Part shown: positions 44,964 through 55,100 of the stretch, in pieces | Position numbering within the stretch: the stretch's first letter is position 1 | How the letters are laid out: every line of letters begins with the position of its first letter | Source: an uncultured Opitutia bacterium | GTDB taxonomy: Bacteria; Verrucomicrobiota; Verrucomicrobiia; Opitutales; Opitutaceae | Direction: 5' to 3' | DNA length: 64,000 bases | Assembly (NCBI GenBank): GCA_903834135.1 | Contig: CAILHZ010000010.1 | Coordinates: 37,062 to 101,061, forward strand | Notes under the pieces: generated by a model | The model's database searches: none | Told to the model about the DNA's origin: nothing | The model's input: the letters and a program-made list of their open reading frames with translations, nothing else | Program-made: the position numbers and the translations under genes

Positions 44964-44999
44964 GGCATACTCGGTTTCAAATCCGGGTATGCCTTTTTT
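44964..44999 (+). terminator. Intrinsic terminator after the siderophore-type receptor
   Basis: An 11-bp stem GGCATACTCGG/CCGGGTATGCC (one wobble) with a TTTCAAAT loop and a run of seven T lies 26 bp after the receptor stop. Confidence 0.92.
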
Positions 45000-45067
45000 A
45001 TTGGATACTATGTATTCTCCTCAGACATAGTATTGCTTCAGAAAGATTTTAGGTAGTTTATTTATCT

Positions 45068-45979
45068 ATGCCTGAAGTCTTCGATAAAGTTTTTTCAAAT
45101 AAGAGGGTTGTTGTATTCGGATGCGGTTATCTTGGATCTAGTTTGGCGTTCTACGCAAAGAAGATGGGTTCTTCTGTAGTAGCCTTAACTCGCAACCAAA
45201 AGAAAGCTGATCTTTTAAGACAACACGCTATAGAGGTTGTCGTAGCAGAGCTAAGTGATACTCACTGGCATAATGAAATCTCTGGACGATTCGACTATGC
45301 AGTTAATTGTGTAGGTTCATCTGGAGATGGATTAAATGGATATGAGAAAAGCTATGTCCAAGGCATGCAGTCTATTCTTTTGTGGAGTGCTTTTCATCCT
45401 ATTACTACCTTGGTTTACACGAGCAGTACTTCGGTATATCCACAATCCGATGCGAGCAGTGTCAATGAATCTGCGGATACTTCACTTGTGGGGGAACGCG
45501 GCCAAATTCTACTGCGTGCAGAGAAATTTTTGAGCGACTCGGCTACTAAGGCATCATTAATTGAACGCTTTTTTATTCTAAGACTTGCAGGAATCTATGG
45601 GCCACAAAGGCATCATCTATTGGATCAAGTTAGGCTAGGGCAGTTGAGTGCACCGCTAGATAACTATCTTAATTTAATTTACCGTGATGATGCAGTGGCT
45701 GCGATATCGGCATGTTTTAGTGCAACACCCACAATTAAAAACCGTATTTTTAATTGTTCGGATAATAGTCCAGTACTTAAGCGTGCTATCATTGAATGGC
45801 TCTGCAAAGAGCTCAAACTCTCATTTCCATCTATCGTTGAAGCGGTGCAATCTAAACGAGGTATGGGATCTTTGAATCGCCGTATTAACAGCTCTCATCT
45901 CATTGAGACTTTAGGATGGCTCCCAAAATACAGCCCTTTTGAAGAAGGTTACAGGGCTTTACTTAGAACAGTAGGTTAA
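45068..45979 (+). CDS. NAD(P)-dependent SDR/epimerase-like protein (YeeZ-like)
   Basis: A 303-residue extended-type SDR. The N-terminal dinucleotide-binding motif is VVVFGCGYLGSSLAFYA (about residues 14-30), the GCGYLG form seen in YeeZ-like proteins. LVYTSSTSVYPQ carries the usual SDR Ser/Tyr region, then RLAGIYGPQRH and NLIYRDDAVAAISACF. Such proteins are related to sugar-nucleotide epimerases, but YeeZ-type members have no proven substrate. It has its own promoter region after a terminator and converges on the HGSNAT-like gene. Confidence 0.8.
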   Translation: MPEVFDKVFSNKRVVVFGCGYLGSSLAFYAKKMGSSVVALTRNQKKADLLRQHAIEVVVAELSDTHWHNEISGRFDYAVNCVGSSGDGLNGYEKSYVQGMQSILLWSAFHPITTLVYTSSTSVYPQSDASSVNESADTSLVGERGQILLRAEKFLSDSATKASLIERFFILRLAGIYGPQRHHLLDQVRLGQLSAPLDNYLNLIYRDDAVAAISACFSATPTIKNRIFNCSDNSPVLKRAIIEWLCKELKLSFPSIVEAVQSKRGMGSLNRRINSSHLIETLGWLPKYSPFEEGYRALLRTVG

Positions 45980-45982
45980 ATT

Positions 45983-47185
45983 TCAGATCTTTAAAAATAG
46001 CTTCTTTTTATACATGCAGTAGAGGATAAACCACATCAGTGCTAAGGTTGTCATACTTAGTGTAAGGTGCTCGTAAGCTAGACCGAAAATCTCAAACGGT
46101 TTAAGTCCTAGGTGTGTGATAAGAGACGTGCTAATAAAGTTTTCGACTAAATGAGCCAATAAGTATGCGGCCATAGAATTTGATCCTACGACAATAAGGG
46201 GCAGGGCCCATCTAGACGACTTTCTGATATCTAGGGTAGTATAAAACAATGAAAGAAAGAGAAAACAAAACCCACCGCTAAAGAGTACCCAGCTGGGTGT
46301 CCAAATACGTTTCACAATAGGGCAAATACCAAGCCAGCTAAAAAAGAGTCCACTTATTATAGCGAGTATGCCGGCATATATAAATATGCGTACTTTTTGT
46401 TTATCACTACTAGAAGAGCGTAAAATGTTTCCAGCTATAAGACCTAAAAGCATGGTGGCTAGTGTAGGTATAAAACTAAGCGTCGTGTAGCCGCCACGGT
46501 TTGCTATAAAAACGTTTTCACGAGGAAATAAATTTAAAAACCACTGATCAAATACGGCAGCTGGGTTGGATCCTCTCTGCCAGTGTGAGGCAAAGCCTGT
46601 TAGGGCGTGAGGATCCATGAAGCTAGGCTGACTAATGAAATGCAACGATGTTAACTCAGTAGGCGCAGTGTAAAATGCAAACGCAGCCCATACTCCTACT
46701 AAAATAACAGTGAAAGCAATCCACTGATCTCGGATAGGTCTTAAGCTCAGTACAAAAAGAAAAGTATAGCCTAATCCAATTTGAGTCAGCGTATCTTCAA
46801 AGGTCCAGTTAGTGATTGGGTGTCCTAGTGAACGCAAAAATACACCCAAAATAATGAGTATTATGGAACGCCATAGCGTGTGAATTAAAAGAGAAGTTTT
46901 GCTATGACCTAGACTTAACCTTTTAGCGGTAGAGAAGGGGAGGGCCACACCTACTAAGAATGAGAATGAGGGCTGAATTAAATCATGGAGTGAGCAGCCG
47001 ACCCACGAGCTGTGCGTTTGTAGTGAGCTTAAAAAATGCCATACTTCACTCGTAGGGTGAGCAAGTGATACTTTGCGTAGTTCAAGCACTTCAGCCATCA
47101 TAAGTAGCATGACTAGGCCCCTGTATGCATCTAATGCTTTAAGACGTGACTGAAATGCAGACGGATTGGTCGTTGTGGTATTCAC
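45983..47185 (-). CDS. HGSNAT-like multipass membrane acyltransferase (DUF5009/YeiB-related)
   Basis: A 400-residue inner-membrane protein with about ten hydrophobic segments. The N-terminal RLKALDAYRGLVMLLMMAEV and LHDLIQPSFSFLVGVALPFS are typical of bacterial homologues of heparan-alpha-glucosaminide N-acetyltransferase. The conserved His lies near residue 64 in SLHDLIQPSF. Family members may acetylate sugars across the membrane; direct evidence in bacteria is limited. It shares a 240-bp divergent region with an AraC-type regulator, suggesting common control. Confidence 0.75.
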   Translation of the reverse strand: MNTTTTNPSAFQSRLKALDAYRGLVMLLMMAEVLELRKVSLAHPTSEVWHFLSSLQTHSSWVGCSLHDLIQPSFSFLVGVALPFSTAKRLSLGHSKTSLLIHTLWRSIILIILGVFLRSLGHPITNWTFEDTLTQIGLGYTFLFVLSLRPIRDQWIAFTVILVGVWAAFAFYTAPTELTSLHFISQPSFMDPHALTGFASHWQRGSNPAAVFDQWFLNLFPRENVFIANRGGYTTLSFIPTLATMLLGLIAGNILRSSSSDKQKVRIFIYAGILAIISGLFFSWLGICPIVKRIWTPSWVLFSGGFCFLFLSLFYTTLDIRKSSRWALPLIVVGSNSMAAYLLAHLVENFISTSLITHLGLKPFEIFGLAYEHLTLSMTTLALMWFILYCMYKKKLFLKI

Positions 47186-47426
47186 ACGTGTATGAGTGCT
47201 AAAACAACTACTTGTGCGTAATCTTGGTACCTTATTCAGGCAATGTGAGCAAGCGGTAAGCCGGGTTTAAGTCCTGGTCACTTTTTTGGTAATTGTTACT
47301 GTCGACAAAGTGAACAAATTCGATCAACCTTAATTAGTGTTTTTAATCATGCTAAATGTCCTTACGGATTTAGGCATAATCTATCACCCCAGAATTTAGT
47401 CATATCTTAGTTCGCTAGTACTAACA

Positions 47427-48233
47427 ATGTTACGCTACCTAGGTCACGGCTTTCGGCAGTTTGGTTTATACCCCCTGGTTTCAAAACCACGGGTCAATTG
47501 GGAATTTTATGCCGTTGTAAATGGGCAGTGTGCTCCTCTTTTAAAAAAAAATGAGACCCCGCGTTTTAAGACAAAACGGCTATGGGTCTTTAGGCCGGGT
47601 AGCAGCCATGGTTGGGTTGGTGTAGGCGCTAAAAAAGCATACATTACTTCATTTCACTTTGGGTCTGTACCGCCCCAGTTAGATTCCTTAGTCAAATTGG
47701 ATAATTACTGTGAAGTTGAGTTAAATAATGCTGAAGCCAAAAGGTTGGTGGCATTGGCTGATGAACTTGAACCGCATTTCAAAAAGAGGACTAATTTAAG
47801 TAATTTATTATTTCAGGGAGCACTGACTGAATTAACGCTCTTGGTGCTGCGTAAGATTCCTGAACAAATTGCACGTGCTCCAGAAAATGAAGCAGAGCGT
47901 ACTGTAGAACTTGCTACACAGTGGTTTTCAGAACGTGTTCAGGATAATCCACCTGTATCTGAGGTTGCCCGTGAAATGCATGTTTCGGTAAGTACTTTGC
48001 GCAGACGTTTTCATAGCGCTAGACGATCTAGCCCTGCGCATGTTTTCGAGAAGATACGTATTGGTGTAGCTATGCAGCTAATGACCAAAGGGAATTCCAA
48101 ACTTGATGCTATAGCCGTTGAATGCGGTTATTCCTGTACGAGTGACTTTTGTAGGGCATTCAAATTGTTTACCAGTATAACTCCTAATGCTTGGAGGCAG
48201 ACTTTGATAGGCCCTCCTGATGGAGCAGATTAA
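47427..48233 (+). CDS. AraC-family transcriptional regulator
   Basis: A 268-residue regulator. Residues about 1-155 form a cupin-like ligand-sensing half (FRPGSSHGWVGVG, ITSFHFG). Residues 165-265 are the AraC/XylS double helix-turn-helix: VSEVAREMHVSVSTLRRRFH as first helix pair and LDAIAVECGYSCTSDFCRAFK as second, with the usual SPxxWR ending as TPNAWRQ. It lies just before two tandem TonB-dependent receptors and is divergent from the HGSNAT-like gene, so it probably controls receptor expression in response to a sugar. No Shine-Dalgarno sequence is visible at the ATG. Confidence 0.9.
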   Translation: MLRYLGHGFRQFGLYPLVSKPRVNWEFYAVVNGQCAPLLKKNETPRFKTKRLWVFRPGSSHGWVGVGAKKAYITSFHFGSVPPQLDSLVKLDNYCEVELNNAEAKRLVALADELEPHFKKRTNLSNLLFQGALTELTLLVLRKIPEQIARAPENEAERTVELATQWFSERVQDNPPVSEVAREMHVSVSTLRRRFHSARRSSPAHVFEKIRIGVAMQLMTKGNSKLDAIAVECGYSCTSDFCRAFKLFTSITPNAWRQTLIGPPDGAD

Positions 48234-48514
48234 TCTGAAATCTGTAGTGGTTAATCTATTCAAAAGTCAGTAATAGCTGATGGGCAATAACTTATGCTTT
48301 CAGGCGTCCGAAAAATAGCTCTGTTAAAAGTGCTACATGAGTGGTTGTTTTTGTATATTTATTGATTATTCTTACACATTCAAAATTATAGCTAAGTCAG
48401 CTTTAGATAGACTATATTCTGATTAGTTACCCCTGTTTGACCCTATCCCCTGATTAGTACTTTTATTTAACACACAAAAGCTACCTATTTTTTACACCAA
48501 CGCATAACCTAGAT

Positions 48515-51500
48515 ATGAAAAAACTTAATATAATTAATCTGATTAGAACTGTTTTTACGTTCTTTATTTTATTAAACGCACCTCTTCATGCTCAATCAGC
48601 AACTGGATCAGTTGTTGGACGAGTTCAAAACGCTGAAACAGAAGATTATATTTATGGCGCCCGTGTACGCGTCGTAAGCATTAAAAATCAACAAACAGGT
48701 GAGTCTGCTGCAGTGACTGATGCTAAAGTTCAATCTACTGATGAATCAGGAACATTTCGTATAGACGGAATTTCTTCTGGTGAAGTGATGCTAGCTGTGA
48801 CCTACCAGGGTATGCCTACGGTGACAGTGCCAGCGGTAATTGAGTCGGGTAAGGAAAATCTCATTCCTGATGTGCAAATGCGTCATACTCGCGCAGGTAA
48901 TGACTTAGTTAAGCTCGATGCATTTCAAGTGAGTGTTGCTCGCGATATGAGTAATCGAGAAATTGCCGTTAACACCCAACGTTATGCAGATAATTTTAAG
49001 ACAGTCATAGCAGCAAATGATTTAGGATTCATTGCTGATGGAAGTATTGCTAATGCATTGAAATATCTTCCAGGCGTTGAAATGGAAACAGACAATTTCG
49101 GCTATGGAACTACAATTTCAATGTCCGGAGCACCAAGTTCTAGTGTTCCAATTACTTTCGGCGGTTTTTCAATGACGACTTCTTCAGATAATAGCCAAGG
49201 ACCTAATGGTGCTGGAAGTCCTGGTACGGGTAGCCCTGGTAACGGTGGGTCTGCAGCAGTTCGCTCTACACAGTTGATGACACTGTCGCTCAATAATATT
49301 TCACGTATTGAAGTTAATCATACTACTTTGCCAGATGACCCAGGCAGCGCACTTGCTGGTTCTATAAACTTTGTGCCTAAGAGCGCTTTTGAGCTTTCTC
49401 GTCCTCAGTACGAGTTCGCGCTTTATGGAGCAGCTGAGCAAAATCAATTGAAAAACGAGAACTACTTTGGTCCAGGAATGAAGACAATATCGACCAAGTT
49501 CCCAGGGTTTAATTTTTCCTCAATAGTGCCAATTAATAAGAAAATCGGATTTTCGGTTAACTTCAGTACTAATACAGTGCCAAAGTACATCCAAAAACAA
49601 AATCTATACTGGAACGCAAATTACGACACAAAGAATGCTGTCTTCTTGGCCACTCCGCTTATTCCAGATCACTACACGCTTAATTATGATGCGTTAGACA
49701 ATTTGAATACTACCTATTCAAAGACTAATATCAATTTAACACTCGATTATAAATTATCTAGTCACGGTACATTATCAGCATCTTTCACCCAAGCCTACAA
49801 CGTTATGGATTGGGCAGATAATCAACTGCGCTGGGGTTCTACCAATGATGTTAATCTTATTCTTTCATCACTTGATAAGGAAGTAGGTAACTATACGCCT
49901 AGCACTGGATCTTCTAATTTGGGTCAAAACACCAATTCGCAACAAGGTATCTGTAATAATGTAAGCAGTTGGAATCGTGATGATACCAATAAGCAGTTTT
50001 TCGTTCAGTACCGTTATAACTACGACGGATGGAAAATCAATTTAGGGTCAAGTTATGGAGCTTCACGTCAGCAGTACAGAAATTTAGATGCTCCAACTCC
50101 AATTGTATTTAATTCATTCTATAATATGCGTCCACTGCAGGTGTTCGAACTTTACGGAATTAATCAAAATGGATTTACCTCTGCTAAAACAGTCGCGCTA
50201 AACGGTACTGTGGTTAATCCAGCAGATGTTAATAGCTTTGCAGCTGCAGGTGGTTTTAATACCAATATCACCTATCAAAACGGTGTTTCTGGTACTAGTT
50301 TTTATTCAACCTTACCTCCTGAACGTATTAAGCCTCTATGGGCTTCAGATCATACAGCTCAGTTTAAGGGTGATTTAACAAGAGACCTCAAATTAGATGG
50401 TACTATTTTCAAGAATATACCTACGAGTATCAAACTTGGTTTTGACTATAAGCAGTACAGTCGTGATCAACGTCTAGATCCTGCACTAGGCAATAACGGC
50501 CAAGGTTTCATGTACACGGGCACTCAACCTTTGTCTGCGTTTACTTCACCATATCCTAATACTTTCTACGGTGGATTTGGTGGTCCAGGAAGCACTGCTA
50601 TTAATAATGTAGCAGTAGCTCAATTCTGGTTAGCTAATCAGTCCACCTTCCTTGAGGGCCGTCCTTACTCTGACTTTAGTGCTAATATTCAGTATAATAA
50701 CCGCATCATGGAACGTATTGGTGCTGGTTATCTGCGGCTTGATTCACAGTTACTCGGGGGTAAGTTGAAGATGTCCTATGGTATTAGAAGTGAGCGCACT
50801 ATGGATAATGGGGCAGGTGCTTTAATTAAAAATGGTGGAAAGCAGTCTTATCTCACAAATTCTTTAGGCCAAGTTATCAACGCGCAATCTGGGTCCGTTT
50901 ATAAAGCAGGTGCCAACGATCCTGTAACTGGTGCGCTGCAAACTCCAGCTCTTCTTCCAGCAACCAATACAGTTGCATGGGCACAAACTGTGTTTACCCA
51001 ACTAGCTTCATTATCACAGCATAATTATAATAATTGGTTCCCAAGTGCTACAGCTAGCTACAACGTCACGCAGAACGTAATCGCTCGCGTTTCTTTTTCT
51101 ACCACTGTAGGTCGTCCTGATTTTAATTCGCTTTATCCTTCTCTTCAAACACCTGACCCAACCCAGCCTCCTGCAGCAAATAGCAATCAGTTTGTTTTGA
51201 ATAACACGGGGTTAAAGCCATGGATGTCTCATAATTACGGTGTATCCCTAGAGTACTATTCACCAGATAATCAGTGGAATGTAACGCTACGTGCATATCG
51301 CCGCTTTGTATCAAATCCTTGGAATACCAACCAAGTGCTTTCGCCAACTGATGGTCAGGCTATCATGCAAGAGTATGGGATTAATCCAAACGATTGGTCA
51401 GGCTATTATGTTCAAACTGCTATCAACGAGCCAAGTGTAGTTACAACTTCTGGCTATGAGTTTAGCGGCAATTACCAATTGGATAGAATGCTTCCTGTAT

Positions 51501-51946
51501 GGGCTAGAGGCTTAGGTATTAGAGTCGCAGGTACCAGGGCTACACAAACTGGTGGTGGTCTATTTGCTACTGCCTTTACTGCTCAAAACTTAGCGCTTAT
51601 TCCTTGGGCGCTCAGTGGAGGAGTATCAATCACTCGGGAACGTTTCCAATTCATGGTTAATGCTAAGTGGGATTCAACCCAGCGTTTAACTTACAATGAT
51701 TGGCTTACAGGTAGCGGCCAATTCGCACCAGGATCATACACCTACTTGGATCCAACCCTTCACGTCGACTTGGATTTAAGCATTCGTCTCACGCAGGCGT
51801 TTTCCTTTTTCTTAAATGGACGTGATATAAATGGTTTTGAAACCCAAACCAGAATATACAGTCCTATAACGCCCAATTATGCCCAAAAGAACCAATTTGC
51901 TCAATACCAACCCGTTTGGACTGCTGGTATAAAGGCCAAGTTCTAG
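48515..51946 (+). CDS. Large TonB-dependent receptor with carboxypeptidase-regulatory-like N-domain (copy 1)
   Basis: A 1143-residue outer-membrane receptor. It has a signal peptide ending near LHAQ, a CarboxypepD_reg-like domain (about 27-125, GSVVGRVQNAETEDYIYGA), a TonB-box-like LVKLDAFQVSV (about 130-140) and a plug (about 150-300) rich in SGAPSSSVPITFGGF and LPDDPGSALAGSINF. A long barrel ends WTAGIKAKF. A Gly/Ser/Pro-rich insert GAGSPGTGSPGNGG breaks the plug near residue 235. SusD is absent, as usual for this verrucomicrobial type. Ligand is probably an oligosaccharide, given the AraC regulator, the esterase and the second copy downstream. Its own terminator follows. Confidence 0.92.
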   Translation: MKKLNIINLIRTVFTFFILLNAPLHAQSATGSVVGRVQNAETEDYIYGARVRVVSIKNQQTGESAAVTDAKVQSTDESGTFRIDGISSGEVMLAVTYQGMPTVTVPAVIESGKENLIPDVQMRHTRAGNDLVKLDAFQVSVARDMSNREIAVNTQRYADNFKTVIAANDLGFIADGSIANALKYLPGVEMETDNFGYGTTISMSGAPSSSVPITFGGFSMTTSSDNSQGPNGAGSPGTGSPGNGGSAAVRSTQLMTLSLNNISRIEVNHTTLPDDPGSALAGSINFVPKSAFELSRPQYEFALYGAAEQNQLKNENYFGPGMKTISTKFPGFNFSSIVPINKKIGFSVNFSTNTVPKYIQKQNLYWNANYDTKNAVFLATPLIPDHYTLNYDALDNLNTTYSKTNINLTLDYKLSSHGTLSASFTQAYNVMDWADNQLRWGSTNDVNLILSSLDKEVGNYTPSTGSSNLGQNTNSQQGICNNVSSWNRDDTNKQFFVQYRYNYDGWKINLGSSYGASRQQYRNLDAPTPIVFNSFYNMRPLQVFELYGINQNGFTSAKTVALNGTVVNPADVNSFAAAGGFNTNITYQNGVSGTSFYSTLPPERIKPLWASDHTAQFKGDLTRDLKLDGTIFKNIPTSIKLGFDYKQYSRDQRLDPALGNNGQGFMYTGTQPLSAFTSPYPNTFYGGFGGPGSTAINNVAVAQFWLANQSTFLEGRPYSDFSANIQYNNRIMERIGAGYLRLDSQLLGGKLKMSYGIRSERTMDNGAGALIKNGGKQSYLTNSLGQVINAQSGSVYKAGANDPVTGALQTPALLPATNTVAWAQTVFTQLASLSQHNYNNWFPSATASYNVTQNVIARVSFSTTVGRPDFNSLYPSLQTPDPTQPPAANSNQFVLNNTGLKPWMSHNYGVSLEYYSPDNQWNVTLRAYRRFVSNPWNTNQVLSPTDGQAIMQEYGINPNDWSGYYVQTAINEPSVVTTSGYEFSGNYQLDRMLPVWARGLGIRVAGTRATQTGGGLFATAFTAQNLALIPWALSGGVSITRERFQFMVNAKWDSTQRLTYNDWLTGSGQFAPGSYTYLDPTLHVDLDLSIRLTQAFSFFLNGRDINGFETQTRIYSPITPNYAQKNQFAQYQPVWTAGIKAKF

Positions 51947-51977
51947 TTTTATAAACAATTCTCTTAGAATATTTTAC

Positions 51978-52012
51978 AAAGCTACTCCTTATTTCTAGGA
52001 GTAGCTTTTTTG
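51978..52012 (+). terminator. Intrinsic terminator after receptor copy 1
   Basis: A perfect 12-bp stem AAAGCTACTCCT/AGGAGTAGCTTT with a TATTTCT loop and T run lies 31 bp after the stop. It implies separate transcription of copy 2. Confidence 0.93.
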
Positions 52013-52054
52013 TTTGTAAAAGAACGTTAATGAAGTGTTTTTAAGGTCATTAAA

Positions 52055-52086
52055 TTGGTTATTAAATGAGCGATTTTGTTTATAAT
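52055..52086 (+). promoter_or_regulatory. Candidate promoter of receptor copy 2
   Basis: A consensus TATAAT occurs at 52081-52086, about 90 bp before the ATG and downstream of the copy 1 terminator. The nearest -35-like TTGGTT (52055-52060) has a long 20-bp spacer, so only the -10 element is convincing. Confidence 0.35.
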
Positions 52087-52175
52087 GTGACTTTTCTTCA
52101 TTATAGTTTTTCATCGTTTTTTTCATAACTGTATCTTATCAATGATATACCGTTAGTAACTACTCAACCCCTGCT

Positions 52176-55100
52176 ATGAACCCTGTGAATAAAATATCCC
52201 TGAATAAATGCGTTTGGATGCTTTTAGCTCTAATCGCGATGATTGGAACCTCACTTAGCGTGAGTGCTCAAACTGGCTCTGTTGTTGGCCGTGTTCAAAA
52301 TGGCGAAACAGAAGAGTATATCTACGGAGCACGCGTCCAAGTGGTTGCTACACAAGATGCTCAAACAAGTAAGCCAGTCGCATCGGTAAACAATAAAGTA
52401 GCTCTTTCCGATCAATCTGGTGTCTTCCGTTTGGACGGCATCCCTGAGGGTCAAGTTACTTTATTTATAACTTACCTAGGTCTGCCTACTGAGACTGTTT
52501 CTGCTACAATTAAATCAGGTGCTGAGGCTAGCATTCCTGATGTTCAATTACGTCGTCAGCGCAAAGGTAATGAAATTGTAAAACTCGATGCCTTCCAAGT
52601 TAACGTTGAAAAGGACATGAGTAATCGTGAAATCGCGATCAATACTCAAAAATATGCAGATAATTTTAAGTCAGTTGTTTCTGTCGATGATTTAGGGTTT
52701 ATCGCAGATGGTAGTATTGCTAACGCTATGAAGTACATGCCAGGCGTTGAAATGGAAACAGATGCTTATGGATATGGTACCTCGATTTCAATGTCAGGTG
52801 CACCAAGTTCAAGCGTTCCAATCACTTTCGGTGGATTTGCAATGACGACTTCATCTGATAACAATCAAGGCGTTAACAATAGCGGTGGTTCCTCTGCAGT
52901 GCGTACAACTCAGTTAATGACTTTATCGCTCAATAATATTTCACGCATTGAAGTTAATCACACAACTCTACCTGATGATCCCGGTTCAGCTTTAGCTGGT
53001 TCAGTTAATTTCGTACCTAAGAATGCGTTCGAACTATCCCACGCACAATATCAGGTCGTAGTGTATGGTGCATCGGAGCAAAACGAAATTGGAAAGTCTT
53101 CTTTCTTTGGTCCAATGTTCAAAAATGTTTCCAATAGGTTTCCTGGATTAAATCTTTCAGCAATTGTTCCAGTTAATAAGAAACTGGGTTTCTCAGTAAA
53201 TTTCAGTACCAACACAGTTCCAAAATACATTCAAAAAAGTCGTATGTATTGGAATGCAGATTACAACACTACAACGGGTACTTATTTAGCAACTCCACTA
53301 AATCCTGATCACTATTTCTTAAATTGGCAAAACTATGATAACATTCAGTCGATATATCAAAAAACCAATATCAACTTTACTGTAGATTATAAACTATCTG
53401 ATCACGGAACATTGAGCGCTAGCTTCACACAAGCTTACAATGAGATGCAGTGGTCTGATCACCAAATTCGTTGGGGCTCTACAGGTGATATTAATTTAAC
53501 AACTTCAACACTAGCTACAGAATATGGAAGTTATAGTCTAGGTAATCAGGTTGTTCCTGCATACGCAGGTGGTCCACTAACAACATACACAAATGTTAAT
53601 GGTAGTGCCCAAATTGGTGTAGCCAATATTGTTCAAAGCTGGGTAAACGATGATGCTAACAGGCAAATGTCACTTAATTATCGTTACGACTACCAAGGCT
53701 GGAAAATTAATTTTGGTAACAGTTATGGTAATTCCCGCAAACAGGGCAGAAATTTGGATGCAAATACTCCTCAAATTTACAACGCTCAGTATAATATGCG
53801 TCCATTAGCTCAGTTAGAATTCTATGGTGTAGGTGCTAACGGCTTCTCATCAGTTCTAGCAAAATCAGTTAACGGCACTCTTGTTAATCCCCTCGATATT
53901 AACACCTTTGCTGCAGCTGGTGGATTCGGTACAAGTTGGACGTACCTAAACGGTGCTCAATCACCAAACGTTTATTCCTCCTTACCGGCCGTTCGTATTA
54001 AACCGACCTGGGCTTCTGATCACACATTTGAATCTAAAGGAGATATGGCTAAAGATTTAAATTTAGACGGCTCTATCTTTAAAGATATGCCAACTACTGT
54101 AAAAGTTGGCTACGACTTTAAGGAATATAGTCGTGAACAACGTCTTGCGTTAAATATAGGAACAAACGGACAAGGCTATGTATATACAGGACCACTTCCG
54201 CTTTCTGCATTCACTTCACCTTATTCTAATACATACCTTGGTGGACTTGGTGGTGGAAATGCTACTGCAATCAATAACGCTACTATAGCACAGGACTTCC
54301 TAGCAAATCCTGGTAATTACCAAGACAACCGTCCTTGGGCTGACTTTAGTGGTGGTGTCAACTATGATAATCGTATTGAAGAGCGTGTGGCCGCTTCGTA
54401 TGTCCGCTTTGATACTAAACTAATGAACGGACGATTGAAGCTTGCTTATGGTCTGCGTCTTGAACGGACAATGGACAATGGAGCTGGTCTAAAGATCAAT
54501 GGTTATCTCAAATATCCAACTAATGCTGCTGGTCAGGTAGTAGATAAAGCAGGATACCCAGCCAGTGTATCAGGACAAGATCCTGACGGTTCACAGCAGG
54601 TGTTCTTACCTTTACCAAGTTCAAGTACGATTGCCTACGCGCAGTCTATTTATACAGCACTTGGTTCTAAATCTGATCATAGTTATAACAATTGGTTCCC
54701 AAGTGCTACTGCCACTTATAATGTAACTAATGATATCATCGCGCGTGTATCCGTCTCGCAGACGGTAGGTAGACCTGATTTCGGTCAGTTATATCCTAGC
54801 TTAACAACACCTGATCCAACAGTTGCCCCTGGTCCAACCTCGCAACAAATACAGTTTACAAATACTGGTTTATTACCGTGGGTTTCACACAACTATGGTG
54901 CTTCGTTAGAATATTACGCACCAGATGCTACCTGGAATGTAACACTACGTGCTTACCGCCGTTTTGTTTCACATCCATGGAATCCAAATCAGATTATACC
55001 GCCAGCTCAGGCAACTCCACTTCTTGCTATGTACAGTATCAATCAGGCTGATTGGCCAAACACTTATGTTGTTACCTCAATCAATGAACCTGGCGTTATC

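Noticed and set aside
48419..48458. Short CTGATTAGT direct repeat before receptor copy 1
   Set aside because: Only nine bases are repeated, in AT-rich DNA; no further symmetry supports an operator.
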